Below, piece by piece: positions 28,771-38,439 of a stretch of DNA of 64,000 nt. Numbering within the stretch: the stretch's first letter is position 1; each line of letters opens with the position of its first letter. The position numbers and the translations under genes are program-made. The notes under the pieces were generated by a model, which was not told where the DNA came from, did not search any database, and saw nothing but the letters and a program-made list of their open reading frames with translations. Source of the DNA: Campylobacter subantarcticus LMG 24377 (lineage in GTDB: Bacteria > Campylobacterota > Campylobacteria > Campylobacterales > Campylobacteraceae); the NCBI RefSeq assembly GCF_000816305.1, contig NZ_CP007773.1, forward strand, positions 682,001 through 746,000, given 5' to 3'.

Positions 28771-30224
28771 TAAAATAAACCTTTAAAAAAATGATAATTT
28801 TCAATTAAAAATTGTATTAAAATATCTTTAATTTCAAATAAGCCTAAAGCAAATAAACTTAAAAACATTATACTAATAAGCCAAAATTTAACCCTAAAAA
28901 TGCCCCAAAGATTTTTAAAGCCAAATTCTTTAATATTAGCATATAATAAATAAAAAGCACTGATAGACGAAGCAAGTGCAATACCTAAACTCTTATAAGC
29001 TTCTTCTTTGATAAGTAAAATAATTACTATGCTAAAAAATGCTGATATAAAAAGTGTTTTAAAGGCTATTATAGCGGCTATTTTTTGTTTAAATTTAGCA
29101 TAAAGCCACAATGAAAATAATTTTTGTAGACCAAAAGGTAAAAGTCCCAAAAGATAAGCTTGTAATAAAAATGCAGTGATTTTCGTGTCTTCTTGGTTGA
29201 AATTTCCTCTTTGGAATAAAAACTCAACAATCTCCTTTGCTAAAATAATCCCTACTATACTAGCTAAAATTAAAAGCACGCTTAAATATTCAAAGGCTTT
29301 TTGCATAAAAGCTAAGGCTTTTTGTTCTTCATTTGCTTTTAAATGTCTTAGTATTTTTGGAAAACTTACTTGACTTAGGGCGATTGCAAAAAGTGCTAGA
29401 GGAAGCTGAAAAACCCTATTAGAATAATATAAATAGGAAATACTACCAGCCATTAAAAAGCTCGCGATGGTAGTATCTAGTAAAGAGCTGATTTGATTAG
29501 CTGAAGAGCCTAAAAGTCCATGGGTAAATGTGGAGTGAAATTGATCTAATTTTGCCTTAGCTTTTTTTAGTTTGATACTTAAATACATGCTTTTTAAAAT
29601 TTTAGTATTTTTTAGAGCAAAAATATGCCATATAAGCTGAGCTAAACCACTTAAAACAGTCGCATATGAAAAATAATACAAGGCTTCTAGTGGTTGATCT
29701 TGGCTAACAAAAAATCCCGCAATCACAACAAAAAGATTAAAAAAAGAAGCAGAAAAAGATGTAATGAAAAAATTTTGTTTATAATTTAGTAAAGAGCCTA
29801 AAAAGGTAACCAAAAAGATAAAAAATAAATACCAAAAATTAATAGAAACCAAAGGAGCGGCTAAAATAATTGTTTCTTTGTTAAAACCAAAAGCAAAAAT
29901 CTTTGTAAAAAATTCAGCAAAAAAACTTACTAACACACAGGTTAAAAAGACAATTATACTAAATTGCAATAATACATTTAAACAAAAGGCACCTTTTTTA
30001 CTTGCTTTAATAAAGCTAGGCAAAAATGCTTGCCCAAAAGCTCCTTCGGCAAAAATTCTTCTAAAAAATGCAGGCATTTTTAAGGCCACAAAGAAAATAT
30101 CGCTATAAATTCCAGCTCCTAAGTATAAAGCTAAAACAATATCTCTTAAAACTCCCATTATTCTAGAAAATAAAATTCCCAAAGCATTAATGATAAAATT
30201 TTTAAAAATAATATTTTTTTTCAT
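28770..30224 (-). CDS. murJ: Lipid II flippase MurJ (MviN)
   Basis: Moves lipid II to the periplasmic face for peptidoglycan polymerisation. A 484-residue MOP-superfamily membrane protein with about 13-14 hydrophobic segments. The N-terminal signature SRIMGVLRDIVLALYLGAG and the AFGQAFLPSF segment are typical of MurJ. It is the first gene of the minus-strand operon and is transcribed away from the FapA-like gene. Confidence 0.95.
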   Translation of the reverse strand: MKKNIIFKNFIINALGILFSRIMGVLRDIVLALYLGAGIYSDIFFVALKMPAFFRRIFAEGAFGQAFLPSFIKASKKGAFCLNVLLQFSIIVFLTCVLVSFFAEFFTKIFAFGFNKETIILAAPLVSINFWYLFFIFLVTFLGSLLNYKQNFFITSFSASFFNLFVVIAGFFVSQDQPLEALYYFSYATVLSGLAQLIWHIFALKNTKILKSMYLSIKLKKAKAKLDQFHSTFTHGLLGSSANQISSLLDTTIASFLMAGSISYLYYSNRVFQLPLALFAIALSQVSFPKILRHLKANEEQKALAFMQKAFEYLSVLLILASIVGIILAKEIVEFLFQRGNFNQEDTKITAFLLQAYLLGLLPFGLQKLFSLWLYAKFKQKIAAIIAFKTLFISAFFSIVIILLIKEEAYKSLGIALASSISAFYLLYANIKEFGFKNLWGIFRVKFWLISIMFLSLFALGLFEIKDILIQFLIENYHFFKGLF

Positions 30225-30255
30225 GTGATTTCATTCTTTTTATATTAGTTTGAAT

Positions 30256-30261
30256 ATTATA
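30256..30261 (-). promoter_or_regulatory. Candidate -10 of the murJ operon
   Basis: TATAAT on the minus strand (ATTATA as written), 32 bases upstream of the murJ ATG, would give a leader of about 25 bases. The region before it is AT-rich. This would serve as promoter for the nine-gene operon ending at rseP. Confidence 0.4.
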
Positions 30262-30285
30262 AAATTTTTAATAATAATTTTAACG

Positions 30286-30320
30286 AAATTTTGATTTTAT
30301 TTTTGCTAAAATCAAAATTT
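30286..30320 (+). other. Perfect 14-bp inverted repeat upstream of the FapA-like gene
   Basis: AAATTTTGATTTTA (30286-30299) and TAAAATCAAAATTT (30307-30320) are exact reverse complements around a 7-base centre TTTTTGC. TTTTTGCTAAAAT, a plausible extended -10 (TAAAAT at 30307), lies across the centre and right arm. It could be a repressor operator or a hairpin. An RBS, AAGGAA, follows at 30331. Confidence 0.7.
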
Positions 30321-30345
30321 TATATACAATAAGGAAGCTTAGGAT

Positions 30346-32214
30346 ATGGAAGAAAAGAAAATTTTATACACTAAAGATCCCTATAAAGAGCTTTTGGTAT
30401 TTGCTTCTGAAAATCAATGCGAGGTAGAAGAGTTAGATTTTAGATTATTGAGTTTTAGCACTTCTTATACCTATGATAATCAAGAATGGATAAAGGCAAA
30501 TGAAAAGGAATTAAAAATTTTTGAAGAAGATGAGAAGTTTTTAATTCAAAATTTAAATATCAAACAAGAATATAAAATCGAGATTTTTTTTAAAAAAATG
30601 GCTCATCTTCAAGAATTTGATATTAGCTTGCAAACAAATGAATTTTGTACTTTATTAAAAGCAAATGTTAAACCTAAAGATAGTATTGCATTTTATGATA
30701 AATTAGCTTTGGAGCTTTTAGAAGCCATATATAAAGCGATGATTAAAGAGAAATTTTTACTAGGCTTTAGAAATTTTGATTTTAAAAAACAAATTATAGA
30801 TTTTAACGCTAAGGTCAAAGAAAAGCAAAAATTTGATTTTGAAGTTGAATTTGAAGTAAGCAAAGGGCTTGACCCTCAAGAACCTACTAATGAAGAGATT
30901 AAATTTCATTATTTGGATAAATTAAAAAAACACAATGACGTGATGAATAGAAATTATGTAGCGCCTATAGGAAAAGATGAGGTGGCTATTGAAAAGATAA
31001 AACCCAAAGAGGGGAGTGATGGTAAGGATTTAAGATTTAAAATTTTAAAAGCACTTCCGCCTAAATCTAACAAAGACAAGGTAATTTGTTCAGACAAATT
31101 TGAAATCAAAGAAGATGATGAGAGCGTGAAATACATTGCCAAAAAAGATGGTTTTATTATACAAAGAAAGTCTATTTATGAAATAGAAAATTATTTGGAA
31201 TTTAATAAGGTTGATTTTAAAAGTACAGGATCTATTTGGGCGGGTTTTGATAAACAAGTAATCATCGTGATAAAAAACACAAATACCTTAGAAGATGCTA
31301 TAGGACCTAGGATCACTGTTGAAGCACAGGAATTGGAAGTTGTGGGTAATATGGCTCAAGATTCTGTTTTAAGAGGTAAAAAAGTAACTCTTAAAGGTAA
31401 TATGCATCACAAAAGCACCATTATAGGACAAAAGGTTGATGTAAATATTTTAAGGGGTTATTGCCAAGCGCAAGAATTAAACGTTGAAACTTTAGAAAAT
31501 GGAGTAATTAGAGCTAAAAAAGTAAATATCAAAAAAGCAGTTGGTGGCGAGATTATTGCTGATGAAGTTTATATACAAGAGCTTGTGGATAATTGTATTT
31601 GTAGTGCTAAAAGTTTGATACATATTGAGAAAATTCAAGGTAGTGGAAATAAGCTTATAATCCAAGATCTTAAAGCTTTTGGAGAAGAAAAAAGTGGTGA
31701 GGAAATTTTGGTTCATATTGATGAGTTAAAAAAAGAACAAGAAAATGTAGCTAAAGAAATAGAAGATGTTAAGCATACTATTCAAGTAAGTAAAGACTCT
31801 GTGCGAATTTTGCAACAAAAAGCCAAAGAATTATTAAGTACAAAAAGAGCTGTGCCGCAAGCTTATAAAGCCACTATTAAAGATTTTAATCAAAAAGTTG
31901 AAAGCTTAAGTATTTTAAGTAATAAAGTAGAGGTATTAAAAGAAGAAGAAAAAGCAAGCGTAGAAAAGTTAAAACAAATTCAGGAAGAGCTTTTAAAATC
32001 AAAAATCATCAATAAAAGTGGAAAATGGTTGGATTTAAATGAGGTTAAATTTAACTTGCTTAATCCTAGAAAAGAGTTAAGTTATCACCCAAATAATGAA
32101 GAAAAAATCCAATGCTTTACACTTGAAAAAATTGAAACCGAAGAAGACGTGAGTGCTTATGAAATTCAGTCTATAAGTAACTATAAGGAAAAGGTAGATG
32201 ATAGTGGCAATTGA
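30346..32214 (+). CDS. FapA/DUF342-family protein
   Basis: The DUF342 family is named flagellar assembly protein A, though its molecular role is poorly defined. The 622-residue protein has an N-terminal alpha/beta region (about 1-170), a central beta-rich repetitive region (about 290-450: [41 protein letters not shown]-like turns) and a C-terminal coiled coil (about 455-560). No signal peptide or membrane segment, so it is probably cytoplasmic. AAGGAA at 30331 supports the ATG. The last 17 bases overlap ruvA. Confidence 0.8.
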   Translation: MEEKKILYTKDPYKELLVFASENQCEVEELDFRLLSFSTSYTYDNQEWIKANEKELKIFEEDEKFLIQNLNIKQEYKIEIFFKKMAHLQEFDISLQTNEFCTLLKANVKPKDSIAFYDKLALELLEAIYKAMIKEKFLLGFRNFDFKKQIIDFNAKVKEKQKFDFEVEFEVSKGLDPQEPTNEEIKFHYLDKLKKHNDVMNRNYVAPIGKDEVAIEKIKPKEGSDGKDLRFKILKALPPKSNKDKVICSDKFEIKEDDESVKYIAKKDGFIIQRKSIYEIENYLEFNKVDFKSTGSIWAGFDKQVIIVIKNTNTLEDAIGPRITVEAQELEVVGNMAQDSVLRGKKVTLKGNMHHKSTIIGQKVDVNILRGYCQAQELNVETLENGVIRAKKVNIKKAVGGEIIADEVYIQELVDNCICSAKSLIHIEKIQGSGNKLIIQDLKAFGEEKSGEEILVHIDELKKEQENVAKEIEDVKHTIQVSKDSVRILQQKAKELLSTKRAVPQAYKATIKDFNQKVESLSILSNKVEVLKEEEKASVEKLKQIQEELLKSKIINKSGKWLDLNEVKFNLLNPRKELSYHPNNEEKIQCFTLEKIETEEDVSAYEIQSISNYKEKVDDSGN

Positions 32215-32749
32215 AGGTGTTGTAAGTAAAAAAGAACTTACTTTTATAGTATTAAAAACTGCTAATGGTGTAAGTTATGGTGTTTATGTATCATTATTTT
32301 GCTCAAGTGGTATTGAAGTAAATCAAAAGATAGAATTATCTATCACACAAATTATAAAAGAAGATTCGCATAAATTGTATGGTTTTTTAGATATTAATGA
32401 ACAAAAAATGTTTGAATTGTTAATTAAAATAAGCGGTATAGGGGCGACGACTGCTATGGCGCTTTGCTCAAGCTTAGATACCAATACTTTTTACGCAGCT
32501 TTGCAAAATGGCGATGAAAGTGTGTTTAAAAAAGTTCCTGGTATTGGTCCAAAAAGCGCAAAGAGAATTATCGCTGAGTTAAGCGATGCTAAAATTCATA
32601 TAGAAAATTCTAATCAAGATCAAGCGCAAGCTTTAGCAGCGTTGCTTTCGTTAGGGTTTAAACAAGAAAACATTTTAAAAGTTTTACGAACTTGTGAAAG
32701 TAAAAATACTAGCGAATTAATCAAAGAAGCTTTAAAGAAACTAGGATAA
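32198..32749 (+). CDS. ruvA: Holliday junction DNA helicase subunit RuvA
   Basis: Tetrameric Holliday-junction binding protein that guides the RuvB motor during branch migration. The 183-residue protein has the N-terminal OB fold (MIVAIEGVV), two helix-hairpin-helix motifs ([15 protein letters not shown] and [16 protein letters not shown]) and a short C-terminal RuvB-interaction domain ([15 protein letters not shown]). It overlaps the previous gene by 17 bases; ddl follows. Confidence 0.97.
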   Translation: MIVAIEGVVSKKELTFIVLKTANGVSYGVYVSLFCSSGIEVNQKIELSITQIIKEDSHKLYGFLDINEQKMFELLIKISGIGATTAMALCSSLDTNTFYAALQNGDESVFKKVPGIGPKSAKRIIAELSDAKIHIENSNQDQAQALAALLSLGFKQENILKVLRTCESKNTSELIKEALKKLG

Positions 32750-32764
32750 TAAAAAGGAAAAATA

Positions 32765-33805
32765 ATGACATATGGTGTGATTTTTGGTGCAAATTCTTAT
32801 GAGCATGAAATTAGTATTGTAAGTGCGGTGGTGCTAAAAAAAGTACTTAAGGCTCCAAAGCAATTTATATTTTGTGATAAAAATAAGGAATTTTTTCTAA
32901 TAGATGATGAAAAAATGAATGCAAAAACTTTTAGCAGTGGTGCTTATAAAAAAGAAAAAGCTTTGGTGTTAAAGCAAGGTGGGTTTTTTTATAAAACAAT
33001 GCTAGGTGAAAAAAAAATAGAAATAGATGTGGCGATTAATATCGTACATGGCAAAGATGGCGAAGATGGCAAAATAGCTGCCTTGCTTGATTTTTATGGT
33101 GTAAAATACATTGGACCGCGTTTAGAAGCTAGTGTTTTATCGTTTAATAAAATCTTAACTAAACTTTATGCCCAAAGTGTAGGAGTAAAAACACTAGATT
33201 ATACAGTATTTAATTTGCATCAAGAGCAAGATGTCGCTTTAGAATTTCCTTGTATTTTAAAACCTGCAAGATTGGGTAGTAGTATAGGCATTAGTGTTGT
33301 AAAAGATGAGGAAGATTTTAAGTATGCTAAAGATGTTGCTTTTGAATTTGATGAGGATATTGTGGTAGAAAAATTTGTGAGTAATATCAAAGAATACAAT
33401 CTTGCAGGTTGTATGATAGATAATAAGATGGAATTTTCTATCATAGAAGAACCTAGAAAAAATGAAATCTTAGATTTTGAGCAAAAGTACTTAGGTTTTT
33501 CAGAAAGTTCTAAAGTAGGCGAGGCTGATATTAGCGAAGAATTAAAACAAAAACTAAAAGATAATTTTATGAAAATTTACAATCCTTTATTTAAAGGAGC
33601 TTTAATACGTTGTGATTTTTTTGTGATAGATGATGAGGTTTATTTAAATGAGATTAATTCAAACCCAGGATCTTTAGCAAATTATTTGTTTGAAGATTTT
33701 ACTAGCGTGATTAATAATTTGGCTGAAAATATAGAACTAGAAAGACAAATAAAAATTGATTATGCTTTTATTCATAGTATTAATGGGCAAAAAGGTAAGT
33801 TATAA
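32765..33805 (+). CDS. ddl: D-alanine--D-alanine ligase
   Basis: ATP-grasp enzyme that makes the D-Ala-D-Ala dipeptide used by MurF. The 346-residue protein shows the N-terminal [37 protein letters not shown], the ATP-binding [18 protein letters not shown] and the C-terminal metal-binding [17 protein letters not shown]. Its co-location with murF two genes downstream makes a small peptidoglycan-precursor cluster. Confidence 0.95.
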   Translation: MTYGVIFGANSYEHEISIVSAVVLKKVLKAPKQFIFCDKNKEFFLIDDEKMNAKTFSSGAYKKEKALVLKQGGFFYKTMLGEKKIEIDVAINIVHGKDGEDGKIAALLDFYGVKYIGPRLEASVLSFNKILTKLYAQSVGVKTLDYTVFNLHQEQDVALEFPCILKPARLGSSIGISVVKDEEDFKYAKDVAFEFDEDIVVEKFVSNIKEYNLAGCMIDNKMEFSIIEEPRKNEILDFEQKYLGFSESSKVGEADISEELKQKLKDNFMKIYNPLFKGALIRCDFFVIDDEVYLNEINSNPGSLANYLFEDFTSVINNLAENIELERQIKIDYAFIHSINGQKGKL

Positions 33806-33807
33806 TC

Positions 33808-34023
33808 ATGGCGACTTTTAGCAAAGATGAAATTTATACTGCTACTGAAGTGGTAAGAAATTTCAGCACTATGCTTGAAAAAACAAAAAAGAGTGAAAAT
33901 GGTAGACTTGTGATCGTAAAAAACAATAAATTTGAAGCAGTGCTTTTGAGTTTTGAAGAATATGAGCGTTTAAACGAGGCTGTTGCACTTTTAGAGAAGA
34001 TTTATAAGGATAAAAAAGGCTAG
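33808..34023 (+). CDS. Phd/YefM-like small protein (orphan antitoxin-like)
   Basis: A 71-residue protein whose layout (IYTATEVVRNFSTML near the N-terminus, then GRLVIVKNNKFEAVLLSFEEYERL) matches the Phd/YefM antitoxin fold: an N-terminal DNA-binding part and a C-terminal toxin-neutralising helix. Normally such a gene is followed by a RelE or Doc toxin. Here the next gene is an alpha/beta hydrolase, two bases away, so no toxin partner is visible. It may be a DNA-binding regulator of the cluster or a domesticated antitoxin. Confidence 0.75.
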   Translation: MATFSKDEIYTATEVVRNFSTMLEKTKKSENGRLVIVKNNKFEAVLLSFEEYERLNEAVALLEKIYKDKKG

Positions 34024-34025
34024 AA

Positions 34026-34766
34026 ATGGCAAAAACTAGAGTATATTCAAATGGATATTTTTATAATTTAAGTTATGAATTAATCAATCCAAAATGTGAA
34101 AAAACGATTCTTATTTTACATGGTTGGGGTGCTAATAAAGAGCTTATGAAACAAGCTTTCGAAAAGCCTTTGAAAAATTTTAAGCAAATTTATTTAGACT
34201 TACCTGGATTTGGTAATTCAAACATAGAAGCACCGATGGACTCATATGCTTATGCAAAAGTTGTTGAAGATTTTTTAATCACTATTGATCATAAAATAGA
34301 TTATTTAATGGGGCATTCTTTTGGGGGCAAAATTGCGACTATTATGTGTCAAAATGTCCAGTATCAAGGTTTAATCTTGCTTTCAAGCGCAGGTGTGGTT
34401 TTGCCAAAGAGTTTTAAGGTGCGTTTTAAGATAGCATTGTTTAAGATCTTAAAAAATCTTCCTTATGGGGATTTTTGGAGAAAGTTTTTTATAAGCAAAG
34501 ACGCTCAAGGTATGAGTGAGGTGATGTATGAAACTTTTAAAAAAGTTGTGAATGAAAATTTAGAAAATGAATTTCAAAAAATCAAAAATCCCATTTTGAT
34601 TTTTTGGGGTAATGAAGACAAAGCTACACCTTTAAAAAGTGGCGCGATTATACACTCTTTAGCACAAAAAGGAAAATTTTTTGCATTAGAAGGAGATCAT
34701 TTTTTCTTTTTAAAACATGCAAATTTTATAGGTGAAAAAATACACGAGGAATTTCTAAAACAATGA
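34026..34766 (+). CDS. Alpha/beta hydrolase
   Basis: A 246-residue serine hydrolase fold. Oxyanion-hole region ILHGWGANKEL, nucleophile elbow MGHSFGGKI (Ser about residue 99), acid candidate in FWGNEDKATP and catalytic His in LEGDHFFFL. No signal peptide. The substrate is unknown. Its location between the Phd-like gene and murF, with a 4-base overlap into murF, suggests co-expression with cell-wall genes but proves no functional link. Confidence 0.85.
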   Translation: MAKTRVYSNGYFYNLSYELINPKCEKTILILHGWGANKELMKQAFEKPLKNFKQIYLDLPGFGNSNIEAPMDSYAYAKVVEDFLITIDHKIDYLMGHSFGGKIATIMCQNVQYQGLILLSSAGVVLPKSFKVRFKIALFKILKNLPYGDFWRKFFISKDAQGMSEVMYETFKKVVNENLENEFQKIKNPILIFWGNEDKATPLKSGAIIHSLAQKGKFFALEGDHFFFLKHANFIGEKIHEEFLKQ

Positions 34767-36163
34767 TTAACATGTTAGCGTTTTTGTGTTTAAATTTTTT
34801 GCTCGGTTTTTATTTGATTTTGGCATTGCAGTGGTATTCTTATAAGTTTTCGCGCATTATATTGCACTATGCTAAGCCTTGGTGGCATTTGTATTTTGTG
34901 ATCATTCCATATTTTGCATTTGCTTATTTTTTGTATAGTGGAAATTTTTATCCTTATTTTGTTGTTTTGGCTTTAGCTTTAGTTTATGGTGGGTTTTTAT
35001 ATAAAAATTTAGATAAAAAACTTGTTTTTACTGCTAGAGTGAAGCGGTATTTTATTTTTTTAATATTGTTGACTTTAGTATTTATACCTTTTTTTTATAC
35101 GGGTTTAGAAGCTTTAACTGGAGCTTTTTTGCTAAGTTTGATAGTAGAGAAAATAAATCAAAAGTATTTTATAAAACAAGCTGCTAAAAAAATTCAAGAT
35201 AATTCAAAATTAAAAATTATCCTGATTACTGCAAGTTTTGGGAAAACAAGTATTAAAAATTTCTTATATGATCTTTTAAAAGATGAATTTAAGTGTTATA
35301 AAACCCCAAGAAGTGTTAATACTTTCATGGGTATAATTAAAGATATCAATGAAAATTTACAAAATGATACGCAAATTTATATCGTGGAAGCTGGTGCGCG
35401 TGAAAAAAACGACATCTTGGAGATTACAGAATTTTTAAATCCTCAAATTTGTATAGTGGGTGAAATAGGTTTGGCTCACTTGGAGTATTTTAAAACCCAG
35501 GATAATATCCGAAAGGCAAAATTGCAGGCGTTAAAATCTAAGCGCCTAGAAAAATACTTTTTACATTCAAGTACTTTATATGAAAATGAATTTTATGATA
35601 TGTGTTTAAACGATGTCTGTGCAAGCTTGGAGGGTTTAGACTTTAAAGTTAGATTAGATGACAAAATTTATCCTTTTCATGCTGATTTGTTAGGCGCTTT
35701 TAATGCTTATAATATCAGCGTGGGGATATTGCTTGCACATTATTTAAATGTAAATATTGAAAAAGTTACTCAAAGTGTGTCTAAGTTAAAGGCTGTGGAG
35801 CATCGATTACAAGTAATTTCTAGAGAACCAAAATTTATTATTGATGATGGGTTTAATGGAAATTTTAAAGGTATGAGTCAAAGCTATGAGCTTTGTAAAA
35901 GCTATAAGGGAAGAAGAGTTTTGGTGACTCCTGGTATTGTTGAAGTAAATGAAGAAGAAAATATAAAACTATGTAAAATCATCAACGAATGCTTTGATTT
36001 TGTTATTATTACTTCGCAGGTTAATAGTGCGATCTTGCAAAAATATATCAGTGTGGAAATTTTTGTTTTAAAGGAAAAAGCTCAACTTGTAGAAGCTTTA
36101 GCGCGATTGACTCATAATGGAGATTTGATTTTGTTTTCTAATGATGCGCCAAGTTTTATGTAG
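34763..36163 (+). CDS. murF: MurF-type UDP-MurNAc-tripeptide--D-Ala-D-Ala ligase with membrane N-terminus
   Basis: Adds D-Ala-D-Ala to the peptidoglycan precursor. The central ATPase domain has the P-loop ITASFGKTSIKNFL (near 155-168) and AGAREKNDI, the C-terminal domain KAVEHRLQVI and DDGFNGNFKGM, all Mur-ligase features. In place of the usual soluble MurF N-domain, the first 130 or so residues are four to five hydrophobic segments. The enzyme therefore appears to be tethered to the inner membrane. The 466-residue length is normal for MurF. The start overlaps the hydrolase by 4 bases. Assignment to MurF and not another Mur ligase relies on C-terminal motifs and the nearby ddl. Confidence 0.88.
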   Translation: MINMLAFLCLNFLLGFYLILALQWYSYKFSRIILHYAKPWWHLYFVIIPYFAFAYFLYSGNFYPYFVVLALALVYGGFLYKNLDKKLVFTARVKRYFIFLILLTLVFIPFFYTGLEALTGAFLLSLIVEKINQKYFIKQAAKKIQDNSKLKIILITASFGKTSIKNFLYDLLKDEFKCYKTPRSVNTFMGIIKDINENLQNDTQIYIVEAGAREKNDILEITEFLNPQICIVGEIGLAHLEYFKTQDNIRKAKLQALKSKRLEKYFLHSSTLYENEFYDMCLNDVCASLEGLDFKVRLDDKIYPFHADLLGAFNAYNISVGILLAHYLNVNIEKVTQSVSKLKAVEHRLQVISREPKFIIDDGFNGNFKGMSQSYELCKSYKGRRVLVTPGIVEVNEEENIKLCKIINECFDFVIITSQVNSAILQKYISVEIFVLKEKAQLVEALARLTHNGDLILFSNDAPSFM

Positions 36164-36165
36164 AT

Positions 36166-36191
36166 CCATTTGGCTTAAAAAGGCCAAATGG
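36166..36191. terminator. Bidirectional hairpin between murF and flgH
   Basis: Arms CCATTTGGC (36166-36174) and GCCAAATGG (36183-36191) are perfect complements with an A-rich 8-base loop. The right arm and loop contain the last codons and stop of flgH. It can fold on either strand and would end the two convergent transcripts, though T runs are short. Confidence 0.6.
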
Positions 36192-36876
36192 TTTCCATGA
36201 ATTTTGTCCCCCAAGGCTTACGTGTAGACTTATCAATATCGCCTTCTGTTTTATAAAGAATTTTTGCATCTGCTATATATTTACTGTCTATCATATTATC
36301 TTGGGAAATATCATAAGGTCTTATTACCCCGCTTAGTTGAATGATTTGTTTTTCACCATTGATCAAAAGTTCTCTACTTCCTTCGATGAAATAATTTCCA
36401 TTAGATAAAACTTTAATTACTCTAGCAGAAATGGTGGTTTGGAAATTTTCACTTCTAGTTTGAGAACCTGTTCCTTGATACTGTGAAGTACTTGATGAAG
36501 TGTAACCTATGTTAGTATAGTCATTTACAAAATCTCTAACTTTGCTAAGTCCAGCACCAGTAGTGATTTGTCCGCCACCTAAATTGACATTATTGTTTTT
36601 ACTTGTAGCTTTAGATCCTTGCGAGTTTTGTGTGGCGTTTTCTCTAATAACTACTGTTACTAAATCATTTACATTCATAGCTTTTTTATCTGAAAATAAA
36701 GGATTGTCACCCTTGCCAAACAAAGATCCAGGATTGCTTTGAGTATTGTTATTTTGTTTAGGAGCTAGTTCTTCTACATAAGTTGGGGGCTTCATATTGA
36801 TATGTGGGTCAACTGTAGCACTACAACCAAACATTACAAAAGGTAACAAGTAAAAATTAACATTTTTAAATTTCAT
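36175..36876 (-). CDS. flgH: Flagellar L-ring lipoprotein FlgH
   Basis: Forms the outer-membrane bushing of the flagellar rod. A lipoprotein signal peptide with lipobox FVMFGC puts the acylated Cys near residue 18. The mature part has SLFSKGDNPLF-like N-terminal sequence, the conserved VNDLVTVVIRENATQNSQGS and the C-terminal GVIRPYDISQDNMIDSKYIADAKI. At 233 residues it is the normal size. It stands alone, away from other flagellar genes, which is usual in Campylobacter. Confidence 0.96.
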   Translation of the reverse strand: MKFKNVNFYLLPFVMFGCSATVDPHINMKPPTYVEELAPKQNNNTQSNPGSLFGKGDNPLFSDKKAMNVNDLVTVVIRENATQNSQGSKATSKNNNVNLGGGQITTGAGLSKVRDFVNDYTNIGYTSSSTSQYQGTGSQTRSENFQTTISARVIKVLSNGNYFIEGSRELLINGEKQIIQLSGVIRPYDISQDNMIDSKYIADAKILYKTEGDIDKSTRKPWGTKFMETIWPF

Positions 36877-36916
36877 GGCTTTATAACCTTATATTATTGT
36901 GATGAATTTTAAAATT

Positions 36917-36922
36917 ATTATA
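36917..36922 (-). promoter_or_regulatory. Candidate flgH -10
   Basis: On the minus strand TATAAT follows a T run and TGTAA (TTTTTTTGTAATATAAT), a good Campylobacter-style promoter, about 41 bases upstream of the flgH ATG. I see no GG-N10-GC sigma-54 element in the 85-base gap. Confidence 0.4.
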
Positions 36923-36961
36923 TTACAAAAAAACAATTAATTTATTAAAAAAGAGGAAAAA

Positions 36962-38425
36962 ATGAAATCCATGTTTTTATTAGATTGTACTGATATGCAT
37001 TTTTTGCAGCAGTGCTTGGAGAGAGTGCAGGGTCAAATAGCTTTTTACTTTCCTGTTTTTAGTGAAAAAAACAAAGAAAAGATTGCATTATTTAGTGCAG
37101 AGAAAAAGCTGAAGGTAGATTTTTCTTATAGCTTTGAAAAAAATGATTATCAAGCCAAAATAACTCAAAATTCTAATGATTTTTTCAAAAAAATTATTGA
37201 AGATTTTGAAGCAATAAAAAAAGAAAATGATTTTATTGTAGTGCTTGGTGTTGATGATTTTGGTTTAATGGGAGATTTAAATTTAAATATCAGTTTGGCT
37301 AAAGAGCTAAATACTCCAGTGTATGCAAAATGCCAAGATAAAAACTATATTATGTTGAATTTTTTATTAAGCCAAAAACTAAATCAATATGTTTTATTAA
37401 AAGAAAATGAGACATTTGATCAAGAATTGTTACAAGAATACAATTATAAAACCCAAGCAAGATTTTCATATGAGCTTTTTGAAAAAGCTAAGGCAGATAA
37501 AAAAATAGTGGTTTTGCCTGAAAGTTTTGATGAGAGAGTTTTAAAGGCAAGTGAGTTTTTGATACAAAATGAAATTGTTGATTTGATATTGCTAGGTGAT
37601 AGCAATGAAATTTGTGCTAAAGCAAATAGTTTAAATATCAACATCGATGGCGTGCACATTATAAATCCTAAAAATTCTCAGTATAATGAAGAATTTGAAG
37701 AACTTTTGTATGAAGCAAGAAAAAACAAGGGAATGAGCAAAGAAGAAGCTAAAAAGCTTGTGCAAGATAAAACCTACTTTGCAACTATGCTTGTGCATAC
37801 GCAAAAAGCACATGCTATGGTAAGTGGTGCAAGTACAACTACTGCTGAAACAATTCGTCCTGCCTTGCAAATTATCAAAACAAAGCCTGATGTGAGTTTG
37901 GTTTCTGGTATGTTTTTTATGTCTTTAGAAGATAAGGTATTGGTTTTTGCTGATTGTGCTGTTATGCCAAATCCAACTCCTGCGCAACTTGCTGAAATTG
38001 CTTATGTGAGTGCAAATAGTGCAAAGTCTTTTGGACTTGATCCTAAGGTAGCTTTGCTTTCGTATTCTAGCGGAGATAGCGGAAGCGGAGCTAGTGTAGA
38101 TGCGATCAAAGAAGCTACTAAAATAGCTAGAGAAAAATACCCACAACTTGAAGTAGAAGGACCTATACAATTTGACGCTGCTTATGATATACTCACAGCA
38201 AAAAGTAAAATGCCAAATTCTAAAGTTGCAGGAAGGGCAAATGTATATGTGTTTCCTGATTTGAATGCAGCAAATATTTGCTATAAAGCTGTTCAAAGAA
38301 CTGCTAATTCTTTGGCGATTGGTCCTATTTTGCAAGGACTTAAAAAACCAATTAATGATTTAAGTAGAGGTTGTTTGGTGGAAGATATTATTAATACTGT
38401 GATTTTAAGTGCTATTCAAGCATAA
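36962..38425 (+). CDS. pta: Phosphate acetyltransferase
   Basis: Interconverts acetyl-CoA and acetyl phosphate in the acetate pathway. The C-terminal PTA domain (about 160-487) is clear: KKIVVLPESFDERVLKAS, HTQKAHAMVSGASTTTAET, ALLSYSSGDSGSGASVD and FPDLNAANICYKAVQRT. The N-terminal ~150 residues are a short version of the regulatory domain seen in long Pta enzymes. GAGGA lies seven bases before the ATG. It is followed by ackA after 14 bases. Confidence 0.95.
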   Translation: MKSMFLLDCTDMHFLQQCLERVQGQIAFYFPVFSEKNKEKIALFSAEKKLKVDFSYSFEKNDYQAKITQNSNDFFKKIIEDFEAIKKENDFIVVLGVDDFGLMGDLNLNISLAKELNTPVYAKCQDKNYIMLNFLLSQKLNQYVLLKENETFDQELLQEYNYKTQARFSYELFEKAKADKKIVVLPESFDERVLKASEFLIQNEIVDLILLGDSNEICAKANSLNINIDGVHIINPKNSQYNEEFEELLYEARKNKGMSKEEAKKLVQDKTYFATMLVHTQKAHAMVSGASTTTAETIRPALQIIKTKPDVSLVSGMFFMSLEDKVLVFADCAVMPNPTPAQLAEIAYVSANSAKSFGLDPKVALLSYSSGDSGSGASVDAIKEATKIAREKYPQLEVEGPIQFDAAYDILTAKSKMPNSKVAGRANVYVFPDLNAANICYKAVQRTANSLAIGPILQGLKKPINDLSRGCLVEDIINTVILSAIQA

Positions 38426-38439
38426 GAATAAGGAGAAAA

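Noticed and set aside
33808-34766. Type II toxin-antitoxin pair formed by the Phd-like protein and the next gene
   Set aside because: The next gene has a complete alpha/beta hydrolase catalytic set and does not resemble RelE, Doc or YoeB.
37925-38335. 136-codon minus-strand frame within pta
   Set aside because: pta is a complete, conserved enzyme on the plus strand. The antisense product is Ser/Ile-rich with no recognisable features.
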